The notes under the pieces are model-generated. The model was given only the letters and a program-made list of their open reading frames with translations. It did no database searches and had not been told where the DNA came from. The position numbers and the translations under genes were made by a program. A DNA stretch of 64,000 nucleotides from CAWABB01 sp963780165 (GTDB lineage Bacteria > Bacteroidota > Ignavibacteria > UBA10030 > UBA6906), in the NCBI GenBank assembly GCA_963780165.1, contig CAWABB010000004.1:372001-436000 (forward strand). The letters are read 5' to 3'. Shown here piece by piece: positions 53,108-61,533 of this stretch. How positions within the stretch are numbered: position 1 is the first letter of the stretch; each line of letters starts with the position of its first letter.

Positions 53108-56100
53108 ATGCGACTTGCCAGCATTCTCTTCGCAGTTGTTGTCCTCGCGCTACTTGGTCCATCACCACTCCGTGCCCAATCTTCCTCAGGACAAGTCCAG
53201 GGTGTTGTGTCAGACTCAGCGTCCGGAGAGGCATTGGCTGGAGCAAATGTCCGGCTCGAGGGGACTGGGCTTGGTGCGTCCACTACTCCCGAAGGGAAAT
53301 ATGTGATCACCAGGATTCCTCCCGGGACATATACGCTGAGTGTCAAGTATATCGGATACGTTTCAAAGCACATCGCAATTGAGGTAAAGGCCGGTGAAGA
53401 CATTACGAGGAATTTCTCTCTTACTCCGGAAGTCCTGGAAGGGGAAACGATCGTTGTAACCGCCCAGGCCCGCGGTCAGAAGGAGGCAATCAACCTGCAA
53501 CTATCGTCCAATACAATAACGAACGTTGTCTCAGCGGAGAAGATCCACGAACTTCCTGATGCCAATGCCGCAACCGCGCTCAGCCGACTGCCCGGTGTCT
53601 CGCTTATGAACGGAGATCAGGTTGTTATTCGCGGCATGCAGGCGAAGCTGAATACGGTCCTCATCAACGGCGTTCAGATTCCCTCGACGGATATGAACGA
53701 TCGTTCAACAAACCTTGGCTTCATATCATCAAACCTCCTCTCCGGGATTGAAGTCACAAAGGCGCTCACTCCCGATATGGATGCAAATGCGATCGGCGGT
53801 GTTGTGAACCTGAAGATACGAGAGGCAAGTGCCGACTGGCACTCTGATGTCTTCCTCCAGGGTGCCTATAACAACCAGGACAAGGTCTACGATCACTATA
53901 AGTTCTGGGCAAGCGTCAGCAACCGGTTCTTTGATGACAACCTGGGAGTCTTCATCCAAGGGAATGCGGACCGCTTTGACATCGGAGAAGACATTGGTCA
54001 AGCAACATTTGGAATTAACGGAACCGGATCCATCCCGTATGGAGAAGCGCCATACCAGATGAACAGTTTCACGTTCCAGGATCAATGGAATGTGGTGAGC
54101 AATGGCGGTGCCAGCCTTATTCTGGATTATCGCCTTCCTCATGGCAAGATAGTCTTTCAGAACACGTACGCGAGCACGCTGAGCGACAATACGACGTTCC
54201 GGAATACGCTGAACTTCGATGTAACCCGGATAGATTATTCGATATTCCGGGACAAGTATGGCAAAGACCTCATGATCAACGCTCTCCAGGGAGAATATAC
54301 TTTCGGGGATATCAAGACCGAGCTCACCGTATCTCATTCATATACAGACAAATACACCCGTACCCGGTACGGGGATCCGGGCAATTTCTTTGGTTTCCAG
54401 AATCAAAGAGATGTCCATCCATTCGGGGTGGACTCCGCCGGCCGCGCCATCCAGTACCTGAATGAAAGACAGTATTTTACCCCCGCGGATGTCTATGGCA
54501 TACCAATCGATCCTACAGACGCCTACAACGCGCAGGTGTCGGGCTGGGTGATCTCCCGTGCGGAGACCTTCGATCAGCACGTCTACCATTCCGCGCTCGA
54601 TGTCACCGTCCCGCTGACATTCTCTGAAGATGTTTCAACAAAGATAAAACTGGGCGGCAAATTCGCGCGATCAACGCGCATGAACGATGTGGAGGCGACG
54701 TTCAAAGGGTCGAACGACCCCGACTACTACTTGGGGACGACGAACTATTTCCCGGGCCACACAGGTCTCTCCACAACCAATCCGGTCATGTTCACGGACC
54801 TCTGGGATCAGGGTTACAGCAGGGGGGACTACTTCCTGGAGAGCACCTACCCGTTCGAATACGCCTATCAAAGAGACTTGATGGATGACTATATGGAGAC
54901 ATCCATTGACGGCTGGCTGGTGTCACGGCATACGCCTTCGTCCGAACGAGATGATTTCAAGGGGGCGGAAGAATTTGGAGCAGCCTACTTGATGGGGACA
55001 TTTGATTTCGGCCCCCAGCTGTCATTGATTGCCGGCGCGCGCTTCGAGCACTACAATATGGACTATCGTGCGAAGTTCGTCTATGTCACACATTCGGTGT
55101 ATGGGTATGCGAACATCTATGATACCCTGAACACGGTTGATCGCAGCGACGACAACGTATTTCCAAATGTCCAGGTTCGCTACAAGGTGAATGATTGGTC
55201 GGATGTCAGACTTGCGTATACACAAGGTATCTCACGTCCTGATTTTCGCGCGATTCTGCCAAACACCTATTTTGAGCCTGGCGCATCAGCACAGGCGGGA
55301 AACACGCAACTCAAGCCGTCGATATCGACGAACTATGACGCATATGTCTCCTTATACAACAATGACATAGGTCTCATCACGGTCGGCGGGTTCTATAAGA
55401 ATATCGAAAACACGTTCTTCCAGACGAGCATCTTCTATCAGAACCTCGAATACTATGATGTGTCATTTCCGGATTCCGTCACCTGGGCGGCGCTTGGAAT
55501 CGTACCCGCTGGCATGCCCAGCCCCTCACAAACCATCAGTACCTATGTCAATAATCCCGATCCGGCGCATGTATCGGGCTTTGAAGTGGAATGGCAGACG
55601 AATTTCTGGTATCTGCCGGGGTTCCTCAGTTCACTGGTTCTGACTGCCAACTACACAAAAGCCTGGTCCGACATGGACTATCAACAGATTCGGAATATTG
55701 ACTCAACATATCCCGACCCCGTCAATCCCCGAATCATTCGACACAAGTATATCACATCAGATACAGTCCGAAATGCAAGGCTCCTGTACCAGTCGAACGA
55801 CGTCGTGAATGTCGCGCTCGGCATCGATTACAAGGGTTTCTCCGGACGCCTTTCCTTCAATTTGCGGGGGAACGTGATCACAACCGTGGGAGCAAGACCC
55901 GAGGAAGATCAGTTCACGGGGAATATTATCCGGTGGGACCTCACGCTTCAGCAGGAACTACCGCTGGAAGGATTGAAGATCTCCTTTGACGGCGTGAATA
56001 TATTCCACAACCCGACTGAGACTTTTCGGAACTTCAGAAGATCCTCAGGCGGGACGATTCTTGAGAATCTGGCATCGACCGCCTACGCTCCCACGATGTA

Positions 56101-56128
56101 CCAACTCAGCCTGCGATACGGGTTCTGA
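53108..56128 (+). CDS. TonB-dependent receptor, polysaccharide-uptake type (copy 2)
   Basis: 1006 residues from ATG 53108 (TAGGA site and leader MRLASILFAVVVLALLGPSPLRAQ). It has the carboxypeptidase-regulatory-like domain (VQGVVSDSASGEALAGANVRL), the plug (ELPDANAATALSRLPGVSLMNG, VVIRGMQAKLNTVLINGVQI, AIGGVVNLKIREAS) and a barrel ending YQLSLRYGF with the terminal aromatic typical of outer-membrane barrels. The plug is clearly related to receptor 1 (27689) but the barrels differ, so the ligand probably differs. Base composition here is visibly less GC-rich than in the uronate operon, which may mean a separate origin. A beta-helix T9SS protein gene follows, as at receptor 1. Confidence 0.92.
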   Translation: MRLASILFAVVVLALLGPSPLRAQSSSGQVQGVVSDSASGEALAGANVRLEGTGLGASTTPEGKYVITRIPPGTYTLSVKYIGYVSKHIAIEVKAGEDITRNFSLTPEVLEGETIVVTAQARGQKEAINLQLSSNTITNVVSAEKIHELPDANAATALSRLPGVSLMNGDQVVIRGMQAKLNTVLINGVQIPSTDMNDRSTNLGFISSNLLSGIEVTKALTPDMDANAIGGVVNLKIREASADWHSDVFLQGAYNNQDKVYDHYKFWASVSNRFFDDNLGVFIQGNADRFDIGEDIGQATFGINGTGSIPYGEAPYQMNSFTFQDQWNVVSNGGASLILDYRLPHGKIVFQNTYASTLSDNTTFRNTLNFDVTRIDYSIFRDKYGKDLMINALQGEYTFGDIKTELTVSHSYTDKYTRTRYGDPGNFFGFQNQRDVHPFGVDSAGRAIQYLNERQYFTPADVYGIPIDPTDAYNAQVSGWVISRAETFDQHVYHSALDVTVPLTFSEDVSTKIKLGGKFARSTRMNDVEATFKGSNDPDYYLGTTNYFPGHTGLSTTNPVMFTDLWDQGYSRGDYFLESTYPFEYAYQRDLMDDYMETSIDGWLVSRHTPSSERDDFKGAEEFGAAYLMGTFDFGPQLSLIAGARFEHYNMDYRAKFVYVTHSVYGYANIYDTLNTVDRSDDNVFPNVQVRYKVNDWSDVRLAYTQGISRPDFRAILPNTYFEPGASAQAGNTQLKPSISTNYDAYVSLYNNDIGLITVGGFYKNIENTFFQTSIFYQNLEYYDVSFPDSVTWAALGIVPAGMPSPSQTISTYVNNPDPAHVSGFEVEWQTNFWYLPGFLSSLVLTANYTKAWSDMDYQQIRNIDSTYPDPVNPRIIRHKYITSDTVRNARLLYQSNDVVNVALGIDYKGFSGRLSFNLRGNVITTVGARPEEDQFTGNIIRWDLTLQQELPLEGLKISFDGVNIFHNPTETFRNFRRSSGGTILENLASTAYAPTMYQLSLRYGF

Positions 56129-56295
56129 TGTTCACACGGTGAGATCCACATCCACGGGAGAGCCATTGCGAGTCACATCGTGAGGTAGGTCACATGAAAC
56201 CAATAAGTGAAGAGAAAGGAGGTTGAGGGCTTCAAGACTACGGGTTCGTCTGTCAAGAGTTCATCATCAACCAGCTCTTATTCATGGAGGTTTGT

Positions 56296-58071
56296 ATGAA
56301 GAAGCTGCTAGTAATCATGGCGGTCCTTCTGGTGTCGGTCCCGGCGTCCTCCCAGACGCTGATGGACTACGTGTTGGCAGTACGAGGGGACACGCTTGTT
56401 ATCAAAGACTACAGTGACATGGGCGGGCAGGCAAACTCGCTGACCAATGCCATGCTCCTGGACACTGTAGCTGTTCCCGCAGGTCGTGTCTATGAGCTGC
56501 GAGTAAACGGGACCTATCCGGCGGTCAACAACCCGACGACCCAGCGACCGACTGTCATTATCGGTGCGGACCCTACGATCCTTGTCAACAATGACAATGC
56601 GGCCTCGGCTCCGCCAGTCATATGCGGTTCCACATTTGAAGGGGGGAGCAACACGGGCGGCATGAACGTTGGACACGATCTGACGGTGAAGAACTGCGCC
56701 ATTGTTCCGGCGGATGCGGCCGGTGACCTGGGTTGGACTTTCTTCGCGACCAATGCTGGCGACAGCAGAGTGACCCTCGAGAACGACATGTTCGAGCGCA
56801 CGCGGTGGGTGTTCACGTCGGCCTTCAATCCTGGATTGTCGTGGTTCTTCAAGGATTGCTACTTTGTCAACATGAACGGCCAGCCGTGCTGTCGCAACGG
56901 TGGGGTGTATGACGGATTTTCCGTCCAGGACACGATGTGGGTTGAGAATTGCACCCACGTCATGGCCCAGGGCTACATGTACAAATTGAGAGAGTATCCC
57001 TTCGAGAGGATTGTGTTCAACCACAACACCTTCGTCAACATTTCCGGTATCAATTTCCTCGATCTGGGATACCAGGTCTCCATGAGCACGACGAACAATA
57101 TTTTCGTGAACTGCAATCTCCAGTCATACTGTGTGAGTGATACAGTCAATCCTGGCGAACAGGATCTGGACATGCTGCCGATGGGTCTGGTAAATGTCCG
57201 TGCTTTTCCAGATACTGGCGTATCGTGGGACCAGTGGAGGAATTTGCCGCGGCAATACCTGTTCGAAGGGAATGTCGTCTATTGGGATCCGAGGCTGGCA
57301 GATATCACATCCACATTGAGTGCAGCCAATGTGAATGGGACAAGCAACTGGCTGGACCAGATGATCATCATGAATAGTCGGACCGAGGGGATGTTCAACG
57401 ACAATACAGCGTATCCGTTCCTGGCGCTGGGCCCGAACTACACGGAAGTTCCCAGTTTCACGGATCCCAAAGACCTTCTCACGACCCAGGTTGACAACCT
57501 GAAGACCTTTACCATCGACACAGCCCCTGTCGCCAGCCCGGCTCTTTTGCCTGATTGGCGCGTCGTCAATATCGGCCCCGATTTCTACATCTATTCCGAC
57601 TGGCCGATCCCCGTCGATCTCTCATACAGCAACGCGACCCTCCTGAACGGCGCGACGGGTGGGTTCCCGGTCGGCGACTTGAACTGGTTCCCTGCCCGGA
57701 AGGCCGACTGGCTCGCCCAGAGGAGTGCTGAGTACGCTGCGATTCAGCACGCGCTGGAGACCGGCGGATCCACCTTAACGGGTGTTGAAACCGCCGAGGG
57801 CGTGCCCGGAGAGTTCAGGCTGCAACAGAACTACCCGAACCCGTTCAACCCGACCACGACGATCTCCTTCACGCTCCCACACACAGCCACTGTGACGTTG
57901 AAGGTATTCAACGCACTCGGCCAGGAAGTGGGAACGCTGGTCAATGGAACCGTCACTGCAGGCTCGCACGTCGTCACATTTGACGCGACAGGACTTGCCA
58001 CCGGGATGTATTTCTACCGGCTGACGAGCGGTGACCAGACGCAGATGAAGAGAATGGTGCTGGTGAAGTAG
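56296..58071 (+). CDS. Beta-helix T9SS-sorted surface protein paired with receptor 2
   Basis: 591 residues from ATG 56296 (perfect GGAGG 5-8 bases upstream; signal peptide MKKLLVIMAVLLVSVPASSQ). A parallel beta-helix follows: DLTVKNCAIVPADAAG, VTLENDMFERTRWVF, WFFKDCYFVNMNGQ, MWVENCTHVMAQG, RIVFNHNTFVNISG, STTNNIFVNCNLQ. Then comes GGFPVGDLNWFP near residue 460 and a T9SS sorting domain (NYPNPFNPTTTISFTLP, ATGMYFYRLTSG). The organisation and the shared signature make it a paralogue of 30865-32580. Likely a surface glycan-binding protein or lyase working with the adjacent receptor; no catalytic residues are certain. Confidence 0.8.
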   Translation: MKKLLVIMAVLLVSVPASSQTLMDYVLAVRGDTLVIKDYSDMGGQANSLTNAMLLDTVAVPAGRVYELRVNGTYPAVNNPTTQRPTVIIGADPTILVNNDNAASAPPVICGSTFEGGSNTGGMNVGHDLTVKNCAIVPADAAGDLGWTFFATNAGDSRVTLENDMFERTRWVFTSAFNPGLSWFFKDCYFVNMNGQPCCRNGGVYDGFSVQDTMWVENCTHVMAQGYMYKLREYPFERIVFNHNTFVNISGINFLDLGYQVSMSTTNNIFVNCNLQSYCVSDTVNPGEQDLDMLPMGLVNVRAFPDTGVSWDQWRNLPRQYLFEGNVVYWDPRLADITSTLSAANVNGTSNWLDQMIIMNSRTEGMFNDNTAYPFLALGPNYTEVPSFTDPKDLLTTQVDNLKTFTIDTAPVASPALLPDWRVVNIGPDFYIYSDWPIPVDLSYSNATLLNGATGGFPVGDLNWFPARKADWLAQRSAEYAAIQHALETGGSTLTGVETAEGVPGEFRLQQNYPNPFNPTTTISFTLPHTATVTLKVFNALGQEVGTLVNGTVTAGSHVVTFDATGLATGMYFYRLTSGDQTQMKRMVLVK

Positions 58072-58118
58072 CGGCATTCGTCCTCCGGCGTACCGCGGAT
58101 CCGGGGGTGAGGCTTCAG

Positions 58119-58153
58119 GGTTGGAGTTGAGGGTGTCACCTTCAACTCCAACC
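58119..58153 (+). terminator. Long hairpin after the beta-helix gene
   Basis: GGTTGGAGTTGAGGGTG pairs with CACCTTCAACTCCAACC with one mismatch and almost no loop, a 15-17 bp stem starting 47 bases after the stop codon. There is no T-run, so it may be a transcript-stabilising or factor-dependent end rather than an intrinsic terminator. Confidence 0.5.
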
Positions 58154-58534
58154 CAACGCGGGGCGGAAGGGCCCGGCACGCTGCATGAGGTTTAGCGCCG
58201 GGACCGCTGCGGGAGGCCTCGTGGGCCCTCGCATGATCGACGCCATCAAGTGACACCCCGGTGGCGTGGAGATGGACACAGTCAGTCGCCGGTCCTCTCG
58301 GAAGGCAGCATCGTGCCATGGGCATATGCCGAGCCGCCGATCGATCGGTCAATGCAGCAATGTCTTCGGTTGGTGAATGCGCACCATGCCGAACACGAAG
58401 TCCCCGTCGCTGGCCGACAGCCAGCCAGACAAGTACACCGGTTTCTCCTGGGCGCCCTACGAAAGGGGAACGTAGCCGGCCAAACACACTCAGAGCAAGC
58501 AGCGATGCAGCTTCGTCGTTCTGTGCATGTTTCG
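58154..58534. other. Intergenic region without a supported gene
   Basis: About 380 bases. Overlapping short frames on both strands do not resemble proteins I recognise. Two small palindromes occur, GGCATATGCC (58321-58330) and CCGATCGATCGG (58337-58348). A minus-strand stretch around 58380-58460 reads SGWLSASDGDFVFGM, which could be a decayed exported-enzyme fragment, but this is too short to assign. Confidence 0.35.
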
Positions 58535-58562
58535 AGACCCTGATAGAAGCGTATCAGGGTCT
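58535..58562 (+). terminator. Terminator- or attenuator-like hairpin
   Basis: AGACCCTGATA and TATCAGGGTCT form a perfect 11-bp stem around GAAGCG, followed by TGTGTTTCGTCTTCTCTT. It lies 88 bases before the foldase start at 58651 and could end upstream transcription or act in the leader of that gene. Confidence 0.6.
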
Positions 58563-58650
58563 TGTGTTTCGTCTTCTCTTCCACCCGGGCCCCATTCTCG
58601 CAGGGATCTTTCGTCCGACGTCTCATTGAACAACTGCACGAGACTCATCT

Positions 58651-60417
58651 ATGGCACAGCGAGCACACCTCGTTTTTCGTTTTCTCCTTCCACTCTGCCT
58701 TCCGTTTGGTGTTTTCGTGCGCTGCGACGCACAGGACGCGCCTCCTCAGAATGTTGTCGCGAGAGTCGAGGAGCAGTACATCACCACGTTCTCGGACCTG
58801 GCGCAATACGTGAGGGACTATGGCTATGATCTCAAGAACAGGCCGAATCCCGCGAAGGCGTACGCAGACGCCCTTGAGGACATGACGCTCAACCAGATGA
58901 AGAGAATCGACTTCTTTGCCCTGGGCCTCGACGGGAACACGGAATTGACCCGGCAGATAACGCGCTCGATCAATGAGGAACTCGTGGTTCGCTATTATCA
59001 GACCCAGTTCTATGGAAAATACATCAACGAAGAGTCCATGCAGCAGGCATATAGGAAGATGGGGAGGGAGGTGTCGTATCAGCAGGTGATCATTGGAAAG
59101 CCCAGGAACGCCTCGCGGATGGTCATGGATTCGCTGAAAGCGCTCGCGAAGACGATCAGGAAGAGGATGGACAAGGGTGAAGACGCGGGCACGCTCGCCA
59201 GGGAATATTCCAGAGGTTCCACTTCCGTCACCACGGGACCGGTGCAGCAAGTTAACTGGAAGATGAGTTTTTCTGACAACGCGTCCTACGCTGTGTTTGA
59301 CCTTCCAGTCGATGAATCCCGGCTGTTCGAGGGCAGTGAGTCATTCCAAATTGTGAAGGTCGTCAAAGTCGATACCAGAGACGTCGGACCATACGCATCG
59401 GTGAAGGACGAAATACGACAGGCTCTTGAGGGGCGATATGCAGATGTCAGCTATGAGGAATTTGAACAGGCGAAGCAGAATCTTCTCGATGAAAGAACGG
59501 CAAAGTGGAATTCACAATCGCTTCGACAACTGGTCCGATGGTCGAACGTACCGAGGTTCTATCAGACATCCTACGCGGACACGTTCCGCAACGCGCTTGC
59601 GCGGGGACGCAACATCGTCATTCTCACGTCTCCGACGACGCGCGTCGATCTCAAGGAGTATCTCCGCCTGGTGAACAATGTGCTCGTCCCGGGAGCATAT
59701 GATTCGGTGGATCAAGACGAACTGAAGAAGTTCATTCTTGAAGCCGTACGGACCAGCATGATCGTGGACAAAGCCATCGCGCTGGGCCTTGGGAAGGAGG
59801 TGCTCACACCGGCACCAACGAGCCCTGTCCTGAAAAGCGGGATTGTCAGGATGTACAATCGCCACGAGATAGAAGATCGTATTCCGGCAGCGACGGAACC
59901 GGCGCTCAAAGAATTCTATCGGGCCAACCAGGAATCCCTGTATTACCAGATGGCGAAGGTGAATGTGTATGCAATCGTTGATGCACGGAAGAGCGCTGTC
60001 GAGGGACTGAAAGAAACGCTGGCGCGCAATATCCCGTTTGAAAAGCTTGCGACGGAAGTCCTGGTCAAGACATACATCAGGAGACGGGACGGGACTCTGG
60101 CAACGTATTTCGGCAATGAGCCGCCATATCTGGCGGAAGCCGCCTTCGCTCTGAAGCTCAACGAGGTCGCCGGACCCGTCGAATTCGACGACCCGGCAAA
60201 GGGGAAGCAATACGCACTGATCAAATGTGTGGGAGTGCAGGAAGCAAAGCAGCTGTCGTGGAGTGACGTGCAGCCGTCGATTGCGGATGACTTCGCGACA
60301 TTCCATCGACAGCAGATCACTCTGGCGGTGCGCGATCGACTCAAGAAGAAGTATAGCGTCACGATCTACAGGGACGTCTTGCGCAAAAACATGTTGTCCG
60401 CCGGCATCAATCCGTAA
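58651..60417 (+). CDS. Exported SurA/PpiC-like peptidyl-prolyl isomerase protein
   Basis: 588 residues with an N-terminal leader (AHLVFRFLLPLCLPFGVFVRC). The region to about residue 130 is helical and SurA-like (ALEDMTLNQMKRIDFFALGL). Two parvulin-like segments follow: about residues 135-245 (EVSYQQVIIGKPRNA, LAREYSRGSTSVTTGP, FQIVKVVKVDTRDVGPYASVKDEIRQAL) and about 430-540 (YYQMAKVNVYAIVDARKSA, TLATYFGNEPPYLAEAAFAL, YALIKCVGVQEAKQL). It is probably a periplasmic foldase for outer-membrane or secreted proteins; catalytic isomerase residues are not obvious, so it may be a chaperone only. Its stop (TAATG) overlaps the radical SAM start, so the two are translationally coupled. Confidence 0.75.
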   Translation: MAQRAHLVFRFLLPLCLPFGVFVRCDAQDAPPQNVVARVEEQYITTFSDLAQYVRDYGYDLKNRPNPAKAYADALEDMTLNQMKRIDFFALGLDGNTELTRQITRSINEELVVRYYQTQFYGKYINEESMQQAYRKMGREVSYQQVIIGKPRNASRMVMDSLKALAKTIRKRMDKGEDAGTLAREYSRGSTSVTTGPVQQVNWKMSFSDNASYAVFDLPVDESRLFEGSESFQIVKVVKVDTRDVGPYASVKDEIRQALEGRYADVSYEEFEQAKQNLLDERTAKWNSQSLRQLVRWSNVPRFYQTSYADTFRNALARGRNIVILTSPTTRVDLKEYLRLVNNVLVPGAYDSVDQDELKKFILEAVRTSMIVDKAIALGLGKEVLTPAPTSPVLKSGIVRMYNRHEIEDRIPAATEPALKEFYRANQESLYYQMAKVNVYAIVDARKSAVEGLKETLARNIPFEKLATEVLVKTYIRRRDGTLATYFGNEPPYLAEAAFALKLNEVAGPVEFDDPAKGKQYALIKCVGVQEAKQLSWSDVQPSIADDFATFHRQQITLAVRDRLKKKYSVTIYRDVLRKNMLSAGINP

Positions 60418-61478
60418 TGACACGCGTTGGGGCCACCATGGACTTTCCGCAGTTCATCTCTTTCACAGTCACAAATGCCTGCAACCTGCGATGCAGGATG
60501 TGCGGGCAATGGAGCGAGGAAGGGTATGTTCTCAACCGCACCGTTGACACGCGGTCGCGAATGAGCCTGGGAGACTGGAAGCGCCTTGTGGATGAAATCG
60601 CTCATCAGAAGATCCGATTCGTCCTTGTGCGGGGCGGCGAACCGTTTCTGTTCAACGGGATTATGGAGCTTCTGCGGTATATCAACGCGCACGAGCTCTT
60701 TCTGTCAGTCGACACCAATGGCACGATCCTGGACCGGTACGCAAAGGAGCTGAGCCGGATAGGGAACATGCACATCACGTTTTCGGTCGACGGACCCGAA
60801 GACGTCCACGACGCTGTTCGCAAGATGAAGGGCAGCTTTCGGAAGATCAAGGAGAATATCGCATTGCTCACGGATCTGGAAAAGGAATGTGGCAATACGA
60901 TAAGCAAGAGTATCTGCTTCACCATCAGCAAGTACAATTACACGTCGCTGGGAAGCATGGCTGACGTGGCCCGCAGTCTCTCAATACCGTCCGTCAATAT
61001 CGTTCCCTACTATCACTTCTCGGCAACGGTCGGAATGGCGTACGACAGGGAGCTGAAAGAGAACTTCCAGACCCCGGCCTTTTCCTGGAAGGGATTCCAT
61101 CACGAGGAGTCAGGGGTTGAATTCGGCAGATTCCAGGAAGAATTGCACAGATACCGGGCGAGCCTCGACGGTATCCAGGATTTTCCCTACATGCCTCTCA
61201 CCGACGATGAATACAGGATGTGGTTTCATGATCAATCGACGCAGGTGAAATCCGCCGCCTGCATGAATGTCGAACACCTGATCGACATCCAGCCTAGCGG
61301 TGAAGCCAATTTCTGCGTCGACTTCCCTGATTATTCTATCGGCAACGTGAAAGGCGCAAGCATCAGCGAGGTGTGGAACAGCGAAAGGGCACAGCGGTTT
61401 CGCGAGCACAGGCGAACGCACGCGCTCGCGGTGTGTCACCGATGCGGAGCGAAGTACATTTCTGAAATCAAAGAATAA
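60417..61478 (+). CDS. Radical SAM/SPASM protein of unknown substrate
   Basis: 353 residues. The radical SAM cluster motif CNLRCRMC has Cys22, Cys26 and Cys29, followed by the GGEP motif in VLVRGGEPFLF (SAM binding) and FSVDGPEDVHDAVRKMKGSF. The C-terminal SPASM-like part has further Cys at ACMNVEHL, FCVDFPDY and CHRCGAKY, with IGNVKGASISEVWNSERAQRF, as in peptide- and protein-modifying members such as PqqE or sulfatase maturases. It overlaps the stop of the foldase gene and lies 55 bases before a secreted GH9 gene. No precursor peptide or sulfatase gene was found nearby, so the substrate is unknown. Confidence 0.85.
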   Translation: MTRVGATMDFPQFISFTVTNACNLRCRMCGQWSEEGYVLNRTVDTRSRMSLGDWKRLVDEIAHQKIRFVLVRGGEPFLFNGIMELLRYINAHELFLSVDTNGTILDRYAKELSRIGNMHITFSVDGPEDVHDAVRKMKGSFRKIKENIALLTDLEKECGNTISKSICFTISKYNYTSLGSMADVARSLSIPSVNIVPYYHFSATVGMAYDRELKENFQTPAFSWKGFHHEESGVEFGRFQEELHRYRASLDGIQDFPYMPLTDDEYRMWFHDQSTQVKSAACMNVEHLIDIQPSGEANFCVDFPDYSIGNVKGASISEVWNSERAQRFREHRRTHALAVCHRCGAKYISEIKE

Positions 61479-61533
61479 GCTGTTCCCGGGCGCATCCCGA
61501 CCTGGACCCCTTCCTGGACCGAAGGAGACGATC

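Noticed and set aside
58386..58475. 29-codon frame as a precursor peptide for the radical SAM protein
   Set aside because: No ribosome site, no Cys or core-like motif, and a terminator-like hairpin separates it from the radical SAM operon.
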